From: Verrucomicrobiota bacterium
GTDB lineage: Bacteria; Verrucomicrobiota; Verrucomicrobiia; Limisphaerales; JAEYXS01
Direction of reading: 5' to 3'
DNA: 5,876 nucleotides
NCBI GenBank assembly: GCA_023431185.1
Contig: JAEYXS010000101.1
Location: 1-5,876 of the forward strand
In this document: positions 1 to 5,876 of the stretch, one piece after another
Numbering within the stretch: the first letter of the stretch is position 1
How the letters are laid out: every line of letters starts with the position of its first letter
Translations under genes and position numbers: made by a program
Notes under the pieces: generated by a model
Told to the model about the DNA's origin: nothing
Seen by the model: the letters and a program-made list of their open reading frames with translations, nothing else
Database searches by the model: none

Positions 1-1717
1 GCCCCGCCCCGGGCGCCCCCCGCGCCCCTACCGGATCAGGGGTTAGTGTCCACTGTTTCGGTGCCGCACATTGCGCTTCCAATTCTCCCGCCACTTCGCG
101 CCGCATACGATTCAACTCGCTCACCGGCAAGATGACATTTCCCTCGAGATGATTCGTGAGTTCACCCAAACGGAACGGCGTGCCGCCGAGGCGGCCAAGC
201 TGTTCCTTCAAGCGTTCCGTGCTCAGCGGCGTCTTCTCTGCCACCGCCAGCATCACCTCGGATTGCTTCTGCACGATGTGCCCATTCTCATCGCGTGCGA
301 TAAGCGTGAACGGCTTGCCCGCCAGTCCATGCACCTCCATCGAGATGGGCCGCTGATAACGGATCTGGTCGCCCTCAAAAGTCTGCCGCACGCGCTTGTC
401 CAGCTCCGGATCATTCGTCTTCCAGACGATATGCCCGGGTTGGATGCGCGGAAACTTGAGCGCCCCGTGCTTGAACGTCAGCCCCACTTCACGCGCTCCG
501 GGCGTCACTGTGCGTGATTCAAAAATCTCGTAAACGCGTCCGCCTTCTTCGCCTTCCTCCGGCTTGCCGGCATCGAAGACCACCCCATCGCCTGGCTTCA
601 ATGCAGCTTCCAACTTCACCATGACGCGTTCGCCCAGCACCTTCACCACCTTGCCGAGATACACGCCACGTTTCTTGCCGAAGCGCGCATGAACCAGCTC
701 CTGATTGTCGATGCCATTAAACCACCCCGTGTAGAGGCCGCGAGAGAAGGACATCTCCAAGTCATACTTCGCCGCACTATCCACGCGGTTCGTGATATTA
801 GCTGCGGAAGCCACCTCCTTCGCAGCAAGATCCAGCGCCTGTCGATAGACGCGTGTGATGCTCGCCACATACTCCGGCGACTTCAGCCGTCCCTCGATCT
901 TGAGCGAAGCCACGCCACTGCGGATCAGCCCCGGCAATACTTCCAACCCCGCGAGATCTTGCGGGCTGAGGAGATAGCGCTTGTCACCCAGCGGCACCTG
1001 CACGCCATCAGAGATCAGGTCGTATGGCATGCGGCACGCTTGCGCACATTCACCGCGATTTGCCGAACGGCCGCCGAGCGATTCACTCGTGAGACATTGC
1101 CCCGAGTAAGCGACACACAAGGCACCATGAACAAAAACTTCCAAGGGCAGACTCGGCTTTTTTACTTCAGCACTCACATTGCTCGCTGCCTGTGCCGCTT
1201 GAATCTTCTCGATTTCTGCGATCGAGCACTCACGCGCGAGCACGACGAGATTGCAGCCAAGATCTCGGGCGAATTCCACCCCCGCCACACTCGTCACCGT
1301 CATCTGCGTGGAGCCATGGATGGGGAAATCCGGGGAAAGTTTACGGATGAGACGGCAGATGCCCACGTCTTGCACGATGGCCGCATCCACGCCGGCTGCG
1401 ATGATGGAGCGCAGGTATTGTTCCGCCGCTTCCAACTCGTTCGGGAAAACCAATGTATTAAAAGTGACGTAACCGCGCACCCCGCGCCGGTGCAGGAACT
1501 CCATCAGCTTCGGCAGGGAGGCTTCGGTGAAATTCTGCGCCCGCATGCGCGCATTGAACTTATCCAGGCCGAAGTAGATGGCGTCCGCGCCATTCTCGAC
1601 AGCGGCCTTCACGCATTCCCAATCCCCGGCGGGAGCAAGCAGTTCCGGCAGACGCAAGGGAGCTTTTCCGCTGGAGGCAGCAGCGGCCGGCGATTCAGTT
1701 GCAGCTAAGACAGACAT
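1..1717 (-). CDS. U32 family peptidase-like protein with DUF3656 region (RlhA/YdcP-like), partial at 3' end
   Basis: The minus-strand frame is open from an ATG at 1717 to the left edge, giving 572 residues with no stop. After a short Ala/Ser-rich leader, the U32 barrel starts near residue 20 (LPELLAPAGDWE, then NGADAIYFGL). The family signature EVFVHGALCVAYSGQCLTS lies at 193-211 and differs from the PROSITE pattern only by Thr at one hydrophobic position. It is followed by GGRSANRGECAQACRMPY (215-232) and SLKIEGRLKSPEYV (271-284). A DUF3656-like region spans roughly 350-550. Cys201, Cys208, Cys224 and Cys228 form a conserved set. U32 proteins were first described as collagenase-like proteases, but E. 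coli RlhA (23S rRNA C2501 hydroxylation), TrhP and UbiU/UbiV act in hydroxylation, and UbiU/UbiV bind Fe-S clusters through cysteines. A modification role is therefore as likely as proteolysis. The protein is probably of the long U32 type, with more sequence beyond the edge. The start has only a weak ribosome binding site. Family assignment is sure; the exact substrate is not. Confidence 0.92.
   Translation of the reverse strand, partial: MSVLAATESPAAAASSGKAPLRLPELLAPAGDWECVKAAVENGADAIYFGLDKFNARMRAQNFTEASLPKLMEFLHRRGVRGYVTFNTLVFPNELEAAEQYLRSIIAAGVDAAIVQDVGICRLIRKLSPDFPIHGSTQMTVTSVAGVEFARDLGCNLVVLARECSIAEIEKIQAAQAASNVSAEVKKPSLPLEVFVHGALCVAYSGQCLTSESLGGRSANRGECAQACRMPYDLISDGVQVPLGDKRYLLSPQDLAGLEVLPGLIRSGVASLKIEGRLKSPEYVASITRVYRQALDLAAKEVASAANITNRVDSAAKYDLEMSFSRGLYTGWFNGIDNQELVHARFGKKRGVYLGKVVKVLGERVMVKLEAALKPGDGVVFDAGKPEEGEEGGRVYEIFESRTVTPGAREVGLTFKHGALKFPRIQPGHIVWKTNDPELDKRVRQTFEGDQIRYQRPISMEVHGLAGKPFTLIARDENGHIVQKQSEVMLAVAEKTPLSTERLKEQLGRLGGTPFRLGELTNHLEGNVILPVSELNRMRREVAGELEAQCAAPKQWTLTPDPVGARGAPGAG
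2..28 (-). other. G-rich tract with G-quadruplex-type pattern inside the U32 coding strand
   Basis: On the coding strand of the U32 gene, four G-runs of 4, 6, 4 and 4 bases are separated by loops of 3, 5 and 1 bases, which fits the usual four-run quadruplex pattern. In frame it encodes a Gly/Ala/Pro/Arg stretch (residues 564-572, GARGAPGAG), probably a linker after the DUF3656 region. It contains a competing GGGCGCCC palindrome at 11-18. Whether it folds, or is just a GC-rich linker, cannot be told from sequence. Confidence 0.4.
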
Positions 1718-1736
1718 CAGTTTCTACGCTGCCCAT

Positions 1737-1742
1737 ACTATA
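1737..1742 (-). promoter_or_regulatory. Possible -10 box for the U32 gene
   Basis: Reading the minus strand, TATAGT lies 19 bases before the U32 start codon and differs from TATAAT at one position. The hexamer 17 bases upstream (GTGTAG) is a poor -35, so this would depend on an activator or on another sigma factor. The predicted leader would be only about 12 bases, in line with the weak ribosome binding site. This is a suggestion from spacing and one hexamer only. Confidence 0.25.
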
Positions 1743-1751
1743 CAGCGAAGC

Positions 1752-1769
1752 AGTCTAGACTACACGTGT
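1752..1769. repeat. Two adjacent perfect palindromes upstream of the U32 gene
   Basis: AGTCTAGACT (1752-1761) and ACACGTGT (1762-1769) are each perfectly palindromic and lie back to back, directly upstream of the candidate -10 box at 1737-1742. Dyads in this position often serve as operator sites, but no known regulator motif is recognised here. Confidence 0.4.
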
Positions 1770-1796
1770 CTTTATTCGCAGCAATGGAAACCTTTG

Positions 1797-1816
1797 GAGC
1801 GTTTTTAAAACCGCTC
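1797..1816. repeat. 20-base near-palindrome just after the amidase stop
   Basis: The two ten-base halves GAGCGTTTTT and AAAACCGCTC are complementary at nine of ten positions. The centre is AT-rich and there is no room for a loop unless the inner pairs stay open, leaving a five-pair GAGCG/CGCTC stem with a ten-base loop. It lies 6 bases beyond the amidase stop and could be a weak terminator or a protein-binding dyad. It lacks a GC-rich stem followed by a T-run, so it is not called as an intrinsic terminator. Confidence 0.35.
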
Positions 1817-1821
1817 TAGGG

Positions 1822-3441
1822 TCAAAGCGCTGATTCCAACGAGCGCCGGAACTGCGGCACGATCCGCGCTTTCGTGTGCTGCTCAAAGGCATAGGCCAGC
1901 GCGAGCAATCGCGGCTCGCTCCAGGCCCGGCCATAGAACGAGAGGCCCATGGGCAGCCCGTAAAGCTGCCCACACGGCACGGTGATGTGCGGAAAGCCCG
2001 CCGTGGCCGCCGGCGTGGAGCTGCCACCCAGGCCACGCTCGCCATGGATGTAATCGATCGTGGCAGCCGGACCCGTGGTCGGAGCGATGAGCGCCTCCAC
2101 CTGCAATTCATCCATGAACCGGGTGAGTACCGCTGCCCATTCTTTGACCTTCGCCTTCGCCGCCAGATATGCGGGTTCCGTCAAAGGCCCTTTGGCCGCG
2201 GCCTCCATGAGCAGCTCCTGCCCGAAGAGCGGCAACTCACGCGCTCGTTCCCGCTCATTGAAGGCAATCAGTTCTTCCATGCTCTTCACCGGTGCCGTGG
2301 GTCCCAGTGCGGTGAAGTAATCGTTCAGCCCGGCCTTGAACTCATAGAGCATCACTTGGAACCGCGCCTCACTCAACCCGGCCAAGCTCGGCAGGCTGGC
2401 ATCCACCAAAATGGCCTCGTTCTGTTTCAGGGCGGAGAGGGCGCCTTCCATGATCGGGTCCACCTTGGAATGCAGCCTGAATTGGCTGCGCAAAACGCCC
2501 AGCCGGGCTCCGCGCAAGGCACCTGCTTCAAGAAATTGCGTGTACTCCACGGGGGTGCCGGAGGGAATGTTCTGTGTGACGGCATCGCGTGGATCGGTCC
2601 CGGCCAGCACGCCCAGCAGCACAGCCGCATCCGCCACCGTGCGGGTCATCGGCCCGGCGGTGTCCATGGTGGCCGCGATCGGGATGATGCCCGCACGACT
2701 GACCAAACCCACCGTCGGCTTAAGCCCGACGATGCCGCAATGCGATGCCGGAGAGACGATGGAGCCGTTGGTCTCCGTGCCGACGGATGCGGCGCACAAG
2801 TTCGCGGAAGTCGCGACCGCCGACCCAGAGCTGGAGCCGGAAGGATTGCGGTCGGTGAAATAAGGATTGCGCGTCTGTCCGCCGCGGGCACTCCAGCCGC
2901 TGAAGGAACGGCCGCCGCGAAAGTTCGCCCACTCGCTCAGGTTCGTTTTACCGAGGATCACCGCACCGGCAGCGCGTAATCGCTCAACGACAAACGCATC
3001 ACGTGGCGCGATGGAGCCCGCGAGCGCCAGTGAACCAGCCGTGGTCTGCATCCGGTCATGCGTGTCGATGTTGTCCTTGATGAGGATGGGGATGCCGTGC
3101 AGCGGGCCGCGCGGACCTTTGGTGTGCCGCTCCGCATCAAGACGCTCGGCGATCGCCAAAGCCTCGGGATTCAGCTCCAGCACGGCCTTGAGCTTTGGCC
3201 CTTGCTGATCCACGGCGGCAATGCGGCCTTGATAAAGCCGGACCAGTTCAGCGGCGGAATAATTACCTTCCAACAGGCCCTGTTGCAGGGCAGCAATGGT
3301 GACTTCTTCCAGGACAAAAGGCGGGATCCCCGAGGCAGCGGCTCGAGCATCACCGGGCGAGGTCACGCAACCGGAGGACAGGGCGGCGACGGCGGCGGCC
3401 GTGGTGCAGGCCGTGCGTTGCAGGAATTCCCGGCGGTTCAT
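1822..3441 (-). CDS. Amidase signature family hydrolase with Tat signal peptide (possible lipoprotein)
   Basis: This 539-residue protein belongs to the amidase signature family, which hydrolyses amide bonds with a Ser-cisSer-Lys triad. The triad can be placed: Lys122 in GIPILIKDNID, cis-Ser203 in NPSGSSSGSAVA, and nucleophile Ser227 in GTETNGSIVSPAS. The spacing of 24 residues between the serines equals that in fatty acid amide hydrolase. The C-terminal GFPHITVPCG and GLPMGLSFYG motifs complete the fold, so the protein looks intact. The N-terminus NRREFLQRTA followed by an Ala-rich hydrophobic stretch is a twin-arginine signal, which also supports the ATG at 3441. Cys25 in LSSGC could be a lipidation site, although Leu is at -4 instead of -3. 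The enzyme should therefore act outside the cytoplasm, for example on peptide or amide compounds. It is probably not the GatA subunit of tRNA amidotransferase: it carries an export signal and no GatB or GatC is nearby. The substrate cannot be predicted. It is divergent from the DUF167 gene and 104 bases upstream of U32. Confidence 0.93.
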   Translation of the reverse strand: MNRREFLQRTACTTAAAVAALSSGCVTSPGDARAAASGIPPFVLEEVTIAALQQGLLEGNYSAAELVRLYQGRIAAVDQQGPKLKAVLELNPEALAIAERLDAERHTKGPRGPLHGIPILIKDNIDTHDRMQTTAGSLALAGSIAPRDAFVVERLRAAGAVILGKTNLSEWANFRGGRSFSGWSARGGQTRNPYFTDRNPSGSSSGSAVATSANLCAASVGTETNGSIVSPASHCGIVGLKPTVGLVSRAGIIPIAATMDTAGPMTRTVADAAVLLGVLAGTDPRDAVTQNIPSGTPVEYTQFLEAGALRGARLGVLRSQFRLHSKVDPIMEGALSALKQNEAILVDASLPSLAGLSEARFQVMLYEFKAGLNDYFTALGPTAPVKSMEELIAFNERERARELPLFGQELLMEAAAKGPLTEPAYLAAKAKVKEWAAVLTRFMDELQVEALIAPTTGPAATIDYIHGERGLGGSSTPAATAGFPHITVPCGQLYGLPMGLSFYGRAWSEPRLLALAYAFEQHTKARIVPQFRRSLESAL

Positions 3442-3524
3442 GGCGTCACGCTAACGAAACCATTTTGATTTTGAAAGCGTCTGTGGGGCGCATCTGAGCA
3501 TGGACACTTGGCGGGCCATTACCC
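3442..3524. promoter_or_regulatory. Divergent intergenic region between amidase and DUF167 genes
   Basis: These 83 bases must hold the promoter of the amidase (leftward) and, unless it is read from further upstream, of the DUF167 gene (rightward). An AT-rich patch at 3457-3476 contains TTGATT and TTGAAA on the plus strand, plausible -35 elements for the rightward gene, but no good -10 follows at the proper spacing. No convincing sigma-70 promoter or ribosome binding site is visible for either gene. Confidence 0.3.
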
Positions 3525-3836
3525 ATGCTGTCCGCCATGGGTGCGCCCACAACTTATTTTCGCGAAGAGCCGGATGGCGTGACGCTGTTCGTCAAGGCGC
3601 AGCCGCGGGCAAACACGAACGAGGTGGTGGGCGTGCATGGTCCGGAACTGCGCGTGAAGGTCATGGCCCCACCGGTGGATTCAGCGGCGAATGAGGCGTT
3701 GGTGCGTTTCTTGGCGGAGGAGCTTGGGCTGCCGCGCAATCAGGTCCAGCTCGTGCGCGGGGCTTCCGCCCGGCACAAGGCGGTCAAGGTCTTTGGTTTG
3801 AAAGCGGAAGAATTGAATAAGCGCTTGGGCTTATGA
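3525..3836 (+). CDS. DUF167 / YggU family (UPF0235) protein
   Basis: A 103-residue protein with the hallmarks of the DUF167 family, to which E. coli YggU belongs: a beta strand with VTLFVKAQPRAN near 19-30, LRVKVMAPPVDSAANEALVRFLAEEL at about 42-67, and VRGASARHKAVKVFG near 78-92. The usual Pro-Pro-Val-Asp-x-x-Ala-Asn core and the Gly-x-x-x-Arg-x-Lys motif are both present, and the length fits the family (about 95-105 residues). The fold is a small alpha/beta domain, and the biochemical role is unknown. A second in-frame ATG at 3537 (Met5) could be the real start. Neither start has a clear ribosome binding site, and family members usually begin close to the first strand. It is the only plus-strand gene, diverging from the amidase and converging on kup, so it is probably transcribed alone. 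Confidence 0.88.
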   Translation: MLSAMGAPTTYFREEPDGVTLFVKAQPRANTNEVVGVHGPELRVKVMAPPVDSAANEALVRFLAEELGLPRNQVQLVRGASARHKAVKVFGLKAEELNKRLGL

Positions 3837-3837
3837 G

Positions 3838-3970
3838 GGAGCGCGGTTGTGTCCCCCAAGGACCAGCCACAGGGAGATGTTGCCAAAGGGAGTTTCCAAA
3901 TACTTTGTGGCGATATTTCCCGGTGGAAGTGCTGCGGCTGATTCCGCTGCGCGGAACACAGCCGCGCTCC
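3838..3970. repeat. Nested inverted repeat filling the DUF167-kup gap (MITE-like or structured dispersed repeat)
   Basis: The outer arms GGAGCGCGGTTGTGT (3838-3852) and ACACAGCCGCGCTCC (3956-3970) pair at 14 of 15 positions, the exception being a G-U wobble. Inside them, 3862-3872 pairs with 3932-3942 at 9 of 11 positions. Each arm also has its own small hairpin between outer and inner stems: GTCC/GGAC (3851-3863) on the left and TTCCGC-TGC-GCGGAA (3942-3956) on the right. The two arms look like diverged copies of one unit in opposite orientation, and the whole could fold as a four-way junction. The right end coincides with the last base of the kup stop codon. There is no transposase and no T-run. 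I recall similar GGAGCGCGGCTGTGT-type intergenic repeats in Verrucomicrobiota genomes, but this is memory and not a search. Confidence 0.65.
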
Positions 3971-5876
3971 TAGACTTCCAGATGCATGCCCAGCTCGACT
4001 ACGCGGTTCGCCGGGAGGCCGTAGAACATGTTCGCGGGTTGGGCGTTCCGTGACAGGAAGGCGTAGAGCCGCTTGCGCCAGTGATACATCTTGGTCTTGC
4101 CCGTGGGCATGATGTTCAGGTGGCTGAGGAAGAAGGTGGATTTCTCCGGATCGATGTCCAGCCCTTGTGCCCGGGCGGCGGCGATCACATCCGCCACCAG
4201 CGGCTCCTGCATGAATCCGAAGCGGCCAATCACGCGGTAAAAGCCGGGGCGCAATTCTTCCACGGTCACGCGCTTGTTGGCGGGGACGTGCGGTTCATCC
4301 GCCGTGAACATGTTCAGCAAAATGACGCGTTCATGGACGACGCGGTTGTGCTTGATGTTGTGCAGCAGGGCCAGCGGGGTGCCGTGGGGATTGCCGGACA
4401 TGAATACGGCCGTGCCGGGCACGCGGAGGGGTTTCTCGAGGTCGAGGCTTTGCAGGAAAAACTCGATGGGCAAGGCGCGGGTCTCCAGATCCGCCGAGAT
4501 ATGACGGCGACCAGTTTGCCACGTGGACATGATGGCAAAGATCAGGGCACCGGCCACCAGCGGGAACCAGCCGCCTTCCGGGATCTTCAAGGCGTTCGCA
4601 CCGAGGAAGGCCAGTTCCAGGATGAGAAAACTGCCGCAGACGAAGAGCGCGCGCCGTTTGCTCCAGTCCCAGCGCTTCTGCACCACGCGATAGAGCAAGA
4701 TGGTGGTGACGACCATGGTGGCGGTCACCGCGATGCCATACGCGGCGGCCAGCCGGCTGGAACTGCCGAAGCCTATCACCAGCCCCACGCAGCAGAGCAT
4801 GAGCCACCAGTTCATCTGCGGCAGATAGATCTGGCCGCGTTCGCTGGAAGAGGTGTGACGGACGGCCATGCGGGGCAGGTAGCCGAGCTGCATCGCCTGC
4901 ATGGTGATGGAGAACACGCCGGAGATGAGCGCTTGCGAGGCGATGACCGTGGCCATGGTCGCGAGGATCACCAGCGGATAGAGGGACCAGCGCGGGGCGA
5001 GCAGGTAAAAGGGGTTCGTGGCCGCTTCCGGGTTCGTGAAGAGCAGGGCTCCCTGGCCGAAGTAATTCAAGACCAGGGCGGGCAGCACCAGCATGAACCA
5101 GGCGTAACGGATGGGCTTGATGCCGAAGTGGCCCATGTCCGCGTACAGCGCTTCACCACCGGTCACCACGAGGAACACGGCACCCAGAACGGGGAAGGCC
5201 ACCCAACCGTTATGCCACAGGAAACTCAGGCCGAACAACGGATTGACGGCTTCCAATATCTCCGGGGCCAGCATGATGCCACGTATGCCAAGCAGACCTA
5301 GCACGATAAACCATACGAGCGTGATCGGACCGAAGACCCGGCCGACCCCGCCGGTGCCGTAATGCTGGAAGGAGAACAGGATGAAGAGGATGACGACGGT
5401 GATGGGGATGACGTAATCCTCAAAGGCGTGGGTGGCGACGTTCAATCCCTCCACGGCGCTCAAGACGGAGATGGCGGGGGTAAGCATACCGTCGCCATAG
5501 AGCAGGCAGGCGCCGAAGAGGCCGATGATGGTCAGGGTGATCAGGGTCTTGGTCCGGGCCACGGAGCGGGGCACCGCCAAGGCGAGGAGAGCCAGGATGC
5601 CGCCTTCGCCGTTATTGTCCGCGCGCATGACCACGGCGAGGTACTTGATGGAGACGAGCACGATGAGCGACCAAAGGATCAGCGAAAGCACGCCCAACAC
5701 GTTTTCCTGCGAGGGGGCGACGGCATGGGGGCCGTTGAAGCATTCACGCAGCGCGTAGAGCGGGCTGGTGCCGATGTCTCCATAAACGACGCCCAGCGCC
5801 CCAAGCATCATGACGCCGAGGCCGGCCTTGCAGACGGGGGTGGTGCATTCTTCCCGGTTTTCAACCGGGGTAACGG
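3970..5876 (-). CDS. kup: Kup-type low-affinity potassium uptake transporter, probably partial at 5' end
   Basis: Kup (HAK/KUP/KT family) is an inner-membrane potassium-proton symporter. Counting from the ATG at 5811, the protein has 613 residues. The TM1 hallmark GVVYGDIGTSPLYALRE is at 7-23, DNNGEGGILALLAL at 65-78, YGDGMLTPAISVLSAVEG at 105-122 and GGEALYADMGHFG at 218-230. About twelve hydrophobic segments run to residue 430, followed by a cytoplasmic domain of some 180 residues ending in NRVVELGMHLEV, the usual Kup terminus. The acidic residues in the TM1 GDIG motif and Glu220 match positions important for potassium transport in the family. The ATG at 5811 lies only about seven residues before the TM1 motif, fewer than in E. 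coli Kup, and lacks a ribosome binding site. The frame stays open for 21 more codons to the window edge with G/C-rich third positions, so the true start is probably outside the window. The gene is intact otherwise and converges on DUF167. Confidence 0.93.
   Translation of the reverse strand, partial: VTPVENREECTTPVCKAGLGVMMLGALGVVYGDIGTSPLYALRECFNGPHAVAPSQENVLGVLSLILWSLIVLVSIKYLAVVMRADNNGEGGILALLALAVPRSVARTKTLITLTIIGLFGACLLYGDGMLTPAISVLSAVEGLNVATHAFEDYVIPITVVILFILFSFQHYGTGGVGRVFGPITLVWFIVLGLLGIRGIMLAPEILEAVNPLFGLSFLWHNGWVAFPVLGAVFLVVTGGEALYADMGHFGIKPIRYAWFMLVLPALVLNYFGQGALLFTNPEAATNPFYLLAPRWSLYPLVILATMATVIASQALISGVFSITMQAMQLGYLPRMAVRHTSSSERGQIYLPQMNWWLMLCCVGLVIGFGSSSRLAAAYGIAVTATMVVTTILLYRVVQKRWDWSKRRALFVCGSFLILELAFLGANALKIPEGGWFPLVAGALIFAIMSTWQTGRRHISADLETRALPIEFFLQSLDLEKPLRVPGTAVFMSGNPHGTPLALLHNIKHNRVVHERVILLNMFTADEPHVPANKRVTVEELRPGFYRVIGRFGFMQEPLVADVIAAARAQGLDIDPEKSTFFLSHLNIMPTGKTKMYHWRKRLYAFLSRNAQPANMFYGLPANRVVELGMHLEV
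5853..5869. repeat. Perfect 7-bp hairpin near the kup 5' end
   Basis: CCCGGTT (5853-5859) and AACCGGG (5863-5869) are perfectly complementary with a three-base loop. It lies about 40 bases upstream of the ATG at 5811. If kup starts there, this is a leader hairpin; if kup starts beyond the window, it is within the coding region (residues reading PVENRE). No T-run follows on either strand. Confidence 0.4.

Noticed and set aside
689..1708. Long plus-strand open frame (339 codons) opposite the U32 gene
   Set aside because: The minus strand gives a clear U32 protein with family motifs over the same bases. The plus-strand translation has no recognisable domain, is rich in His/Arg/Gln, and reflects GC-rich antisense codon structure.
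1876..2979. Long plus-strand open frame (367 codons) opposite the amidase
   Set aside because: The minus-strand amidase has an intact catalytic triad and signal peptide; the antisense translation is low-complexity Arg/Gly/His-rich with no motif.
3500..3694. Small plus-strand frame (64 codons) starting at ATG 3500
   Set aside because: It overlaps the DUF167 gene in another frame, which has clear family motifs; the peptide is Gly/Arg-rich and unrecognised.
3838..3970. Classical bidirectional intrinsic terminator for DUF167 and kup
   Set aside because: The convergent position fits, but neither strand has a T-run after the stem and the outer loop exceeds 100 bases, so I describe it as a structured repeat. 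Termination activity remains possible.
3847..4053. Small plus-strand frame (68 codons) across the inverted repeat into kup
   Set aside because: It is made of the repeat and antisense kup sequence, has no ribosome binding site and no recognisable domain.
4081..5301. Long plus-strand open frame (406 codons) opposite kup
   Set aside because: It mirrors the Kup membrane segments as a His/Gly/Glu-rich sequence without domains. The minus-strand Kup match is continuous.
1..5876. tRNA, rRNA, CRISPR array, transposase, phage or defence genes
   Set aside because: No cloverleaf tRNA with the conserved T-loop, no regularly spaced direct repeats and no matching protein motifs were seen on either strand. 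The nested repeat at 3838-3970 is not tRNA-like in size or loops.

Overview
The window carries four protein-coding genes, two of them cut by the window edges, and about 320 bases of intergenic DNA. Gene order and strand are: a U32-family peptidase-like protein (minus, 3' end beyond the left edge), a Tat-exported amidase-signature enzyme (minus), a small DUF167/YggU-family protein (plus), and a Kup-type potassium transporter (minus, probably with its first codons beyond the right edge). I see no tRNA, rRNA, CRISPR array, transposase or phage gene.

The DNA is GC-rich, with strong G/C preference at third codon positions and weak or absent Shine-Dalgarno sequences. The U32 protein with an appended DUF3656 region, the Tat-exported amidase, and an intergenic nested repeat with GGAGCGCGG termini together suggest the PVC group, most likely Verrucomicrobiota of the Pedosphaera/Limisphaera kind. 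This assignment is an inference from gene style and remembered repeat motifs, not a search result.

Left region (1-1821): the U32 gene covers positions 1-1717 and reads into a very G-rich tract at its truncated end. It is separated from the amidase by 104 bases that hold two adjacent short perfect palindromes, one longer near-palindrome and a possible -10 box. Middle region (1822-3836): the amidase and the DUF167 gene are divergent across 83 bases. Right region (3837-5876): the DUF167 gene and kup converge on a 133-base nested inverted repeat that fills almost the whole gap and ends at the kup stop codon.

The genes do not form an obvious pathway. Amidase and U32 are co-directional and might be co-transcribed, but the gap and palindromes allow independent control. 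The roles are house-keeping or general: possible RNA hydroxylation or proteolysis (U32), hydrolysis of an amide outside the cytoplasm (amidase), unknown (DUF167) and potassium uptake (Kup). I did not find a convincing new multi-gene system. The most interesting element is the structured repeat between DUF167 and kup.
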